From the NCBI GenBank assembly GCA_017962865.1, contig JAGCUM010000212.1, positions 1 to 5,266 of the forward strand: DNA of 5,266 nt. Direction: 5' to 3'. The stretch is from Spirochaetales bacterium (GTDB taxonomy: Bacteria; Spirochaetota; Spirochaetia; Sphaerochaetales; Sphaerochaetaceae). Position numbers and translations under genes: made by a program. Below the pieces are notes generated by a model that did no database searches, was not told the origin of the DNA, and saw only the letters and a program-made list of their open reading frames with translations. Of the stretch, positions 4,878 to 5,266 are shown piece by piece; position 1 is the first letter of the stretch, and every line of letters starts with the position of its first letter.

Positions 4878-5266
4878 TTATTTCCTCCAAGAACCTGCTC
4901 AAGCCACTGTGTGAAGTAACGCTGTGAGAAGTTCAGATCGTCTGAATTGAAAAGGCTATGTGCATCATAGCTGTAGCTTTCCGGGCGATACTGTGCAAGC
5001 AAGGCAAAGAGCTGTTCGGAGTCCTGCCCGCAAAGCACGCTGATCTTGTCCGCAATAGGCTTCCTGCCCAGAATGGAAGCCTTGTCCACCATGGTGTTGA
5101 CCCTCTTGGAATCCGATGCGTACTGATCGGAATCCGAGCCCATCGCATCCAGGAGGTCCTTCATCGCCAGCAGGGTTCCGCTTGTACCGAGCAGAAATCC
5201 GCTGTCCTTGAGGCCCACGTAGTTGCGCATGGCCACGGGAATCGAATCCAAACCCGAGGCCTTGCC
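4874..5266 (-). CDS. C-terminal part of an unidentified protein, N-terminus beyond window
   Basis: The frame is open to the right edge, giving at least 130 residues. Apparent starts inside (TTG 5251, ATG 5229) have no reason to be the true start, because the frame continues upstream with GKASG. The segment is soluble-looking, mixed alpha, with no membrane span and no motif I recognise. It includes GLKDSGFLLGTSGTLLAMKDLL, a Ser/Asp-rich stretch (SDSDQYASDSKR), KPIADKISVLCG and a C-terminal FTQWLEQVLGGNK. The coding sequence contains the rsfS ribosome site in its last codons and overlaps the rsfS start by four bases, so the two are translationally coupled and share an operon. Because LCP (LytR-CpsA-Psr) genes precede rsfS in some bacteria, the end of such a protein is possible, but I see no LCP or LytR_C signature in this part. 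Function left open. Confidence 0.75.
   Translation of the reverse strand, partial: GKASGLDSIPVAMRNYVGLKDSGFLLGTSGTLLAMKDLLDAMGSDSDQYASDSKRVNTMVDKASILGRKPIADKISVLCGQDSEQLFALLAQYRPESYSYDAHSLFNSDDLNFSQRYFTQWLEQVLGGNK

Noticed and set aside
4605..4919. Two plus-strand frames opposite rsfS
   Set aside because: rsfS on the minus strand has clear family motifs, a strong ribosome site and coupling; the opposite frames show none of these.
1..5266. CRISPR arrays, tRNA or rRNA genes, insertion sequences, attachment sites
   Set aside because: No repeat-spacer periodicity, tRNA-like cloverleaf, terminal inverted repeats or transposase/integrase motifs were seen on reading both strands. Nearly all the window is coding.

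Overview
The window is a compact stretch of bacterial chromosome with a GC content that looks to be in the mid-50s. It holds eight tightly packed reading frames and only two short non-coding gaps of about 100 and 60 bases. RsfS, OmpR-type two-component signalling and a lipoprotein signal show that it is bacterial. The combination of a HTH-Fic fusion, a deoxyribosyltransferase and a Cof-type phosphatase would fit a host-associated anaerobe such as a spirochaete or a member of the Bacillota. The sequence alone does not settle the phylum, so this is inference.

Left block, minus strand (1-2125): a two-component system. An OmpR/PhoB-type response regulator comes first, and its TGA stop shares one base with the ATG of a membrane histidine kinase. 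The kinase runs off the left edge after its G2 box. A divergent control region (2126-2229) follows, with an AT-rich core, back-to-back promoter-like hexamers and a TTCACA direct repeat spaced by one helical turn. That repeat is the type of site an OmpR-family regulator could bind. Pointing the other way is a Cof-type HAD phosphatase (2230-3042).

Right block, minus strand (3044-5266): from upstream to downstream, the C-terminal end of an unrecognised protein, rsfS (ribosomal silencing factor), a 31-codon lipoprotein signal peptide, a nucleoside 2-deoxyribosyltransferase-fold protein, and a HTH-Fic fusion protein. The first two overlap by four bases (ATGA), and rsfS is separated from the lipopeptide by 17 bases, so this looks like one operon. 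The HTH-Fic gene may have its own promoter. Its stop codon is one base from the stop of the convergent HAD gene.

The two most notable points are in the right block. First, the lipoprotein signal peptide is exactly in frame with the deoxyribosyltransferase domain, and a single TAA separates them. The locus is therefore either a lipoprotein enzyme broken by one nonsense codon or a stop/restart arrangement giving two products. Second, the Fic domain keeps its fold signature but has lost the catalytic His, the anion-binding loop, the Arg and apparently the inhibitory Glu, so it looks like a pseudo-enzyme joined to a DNA-binding domain. No clearly new multi-gene system is visible. These two loci and the divergent promoter are the parts worth checking.
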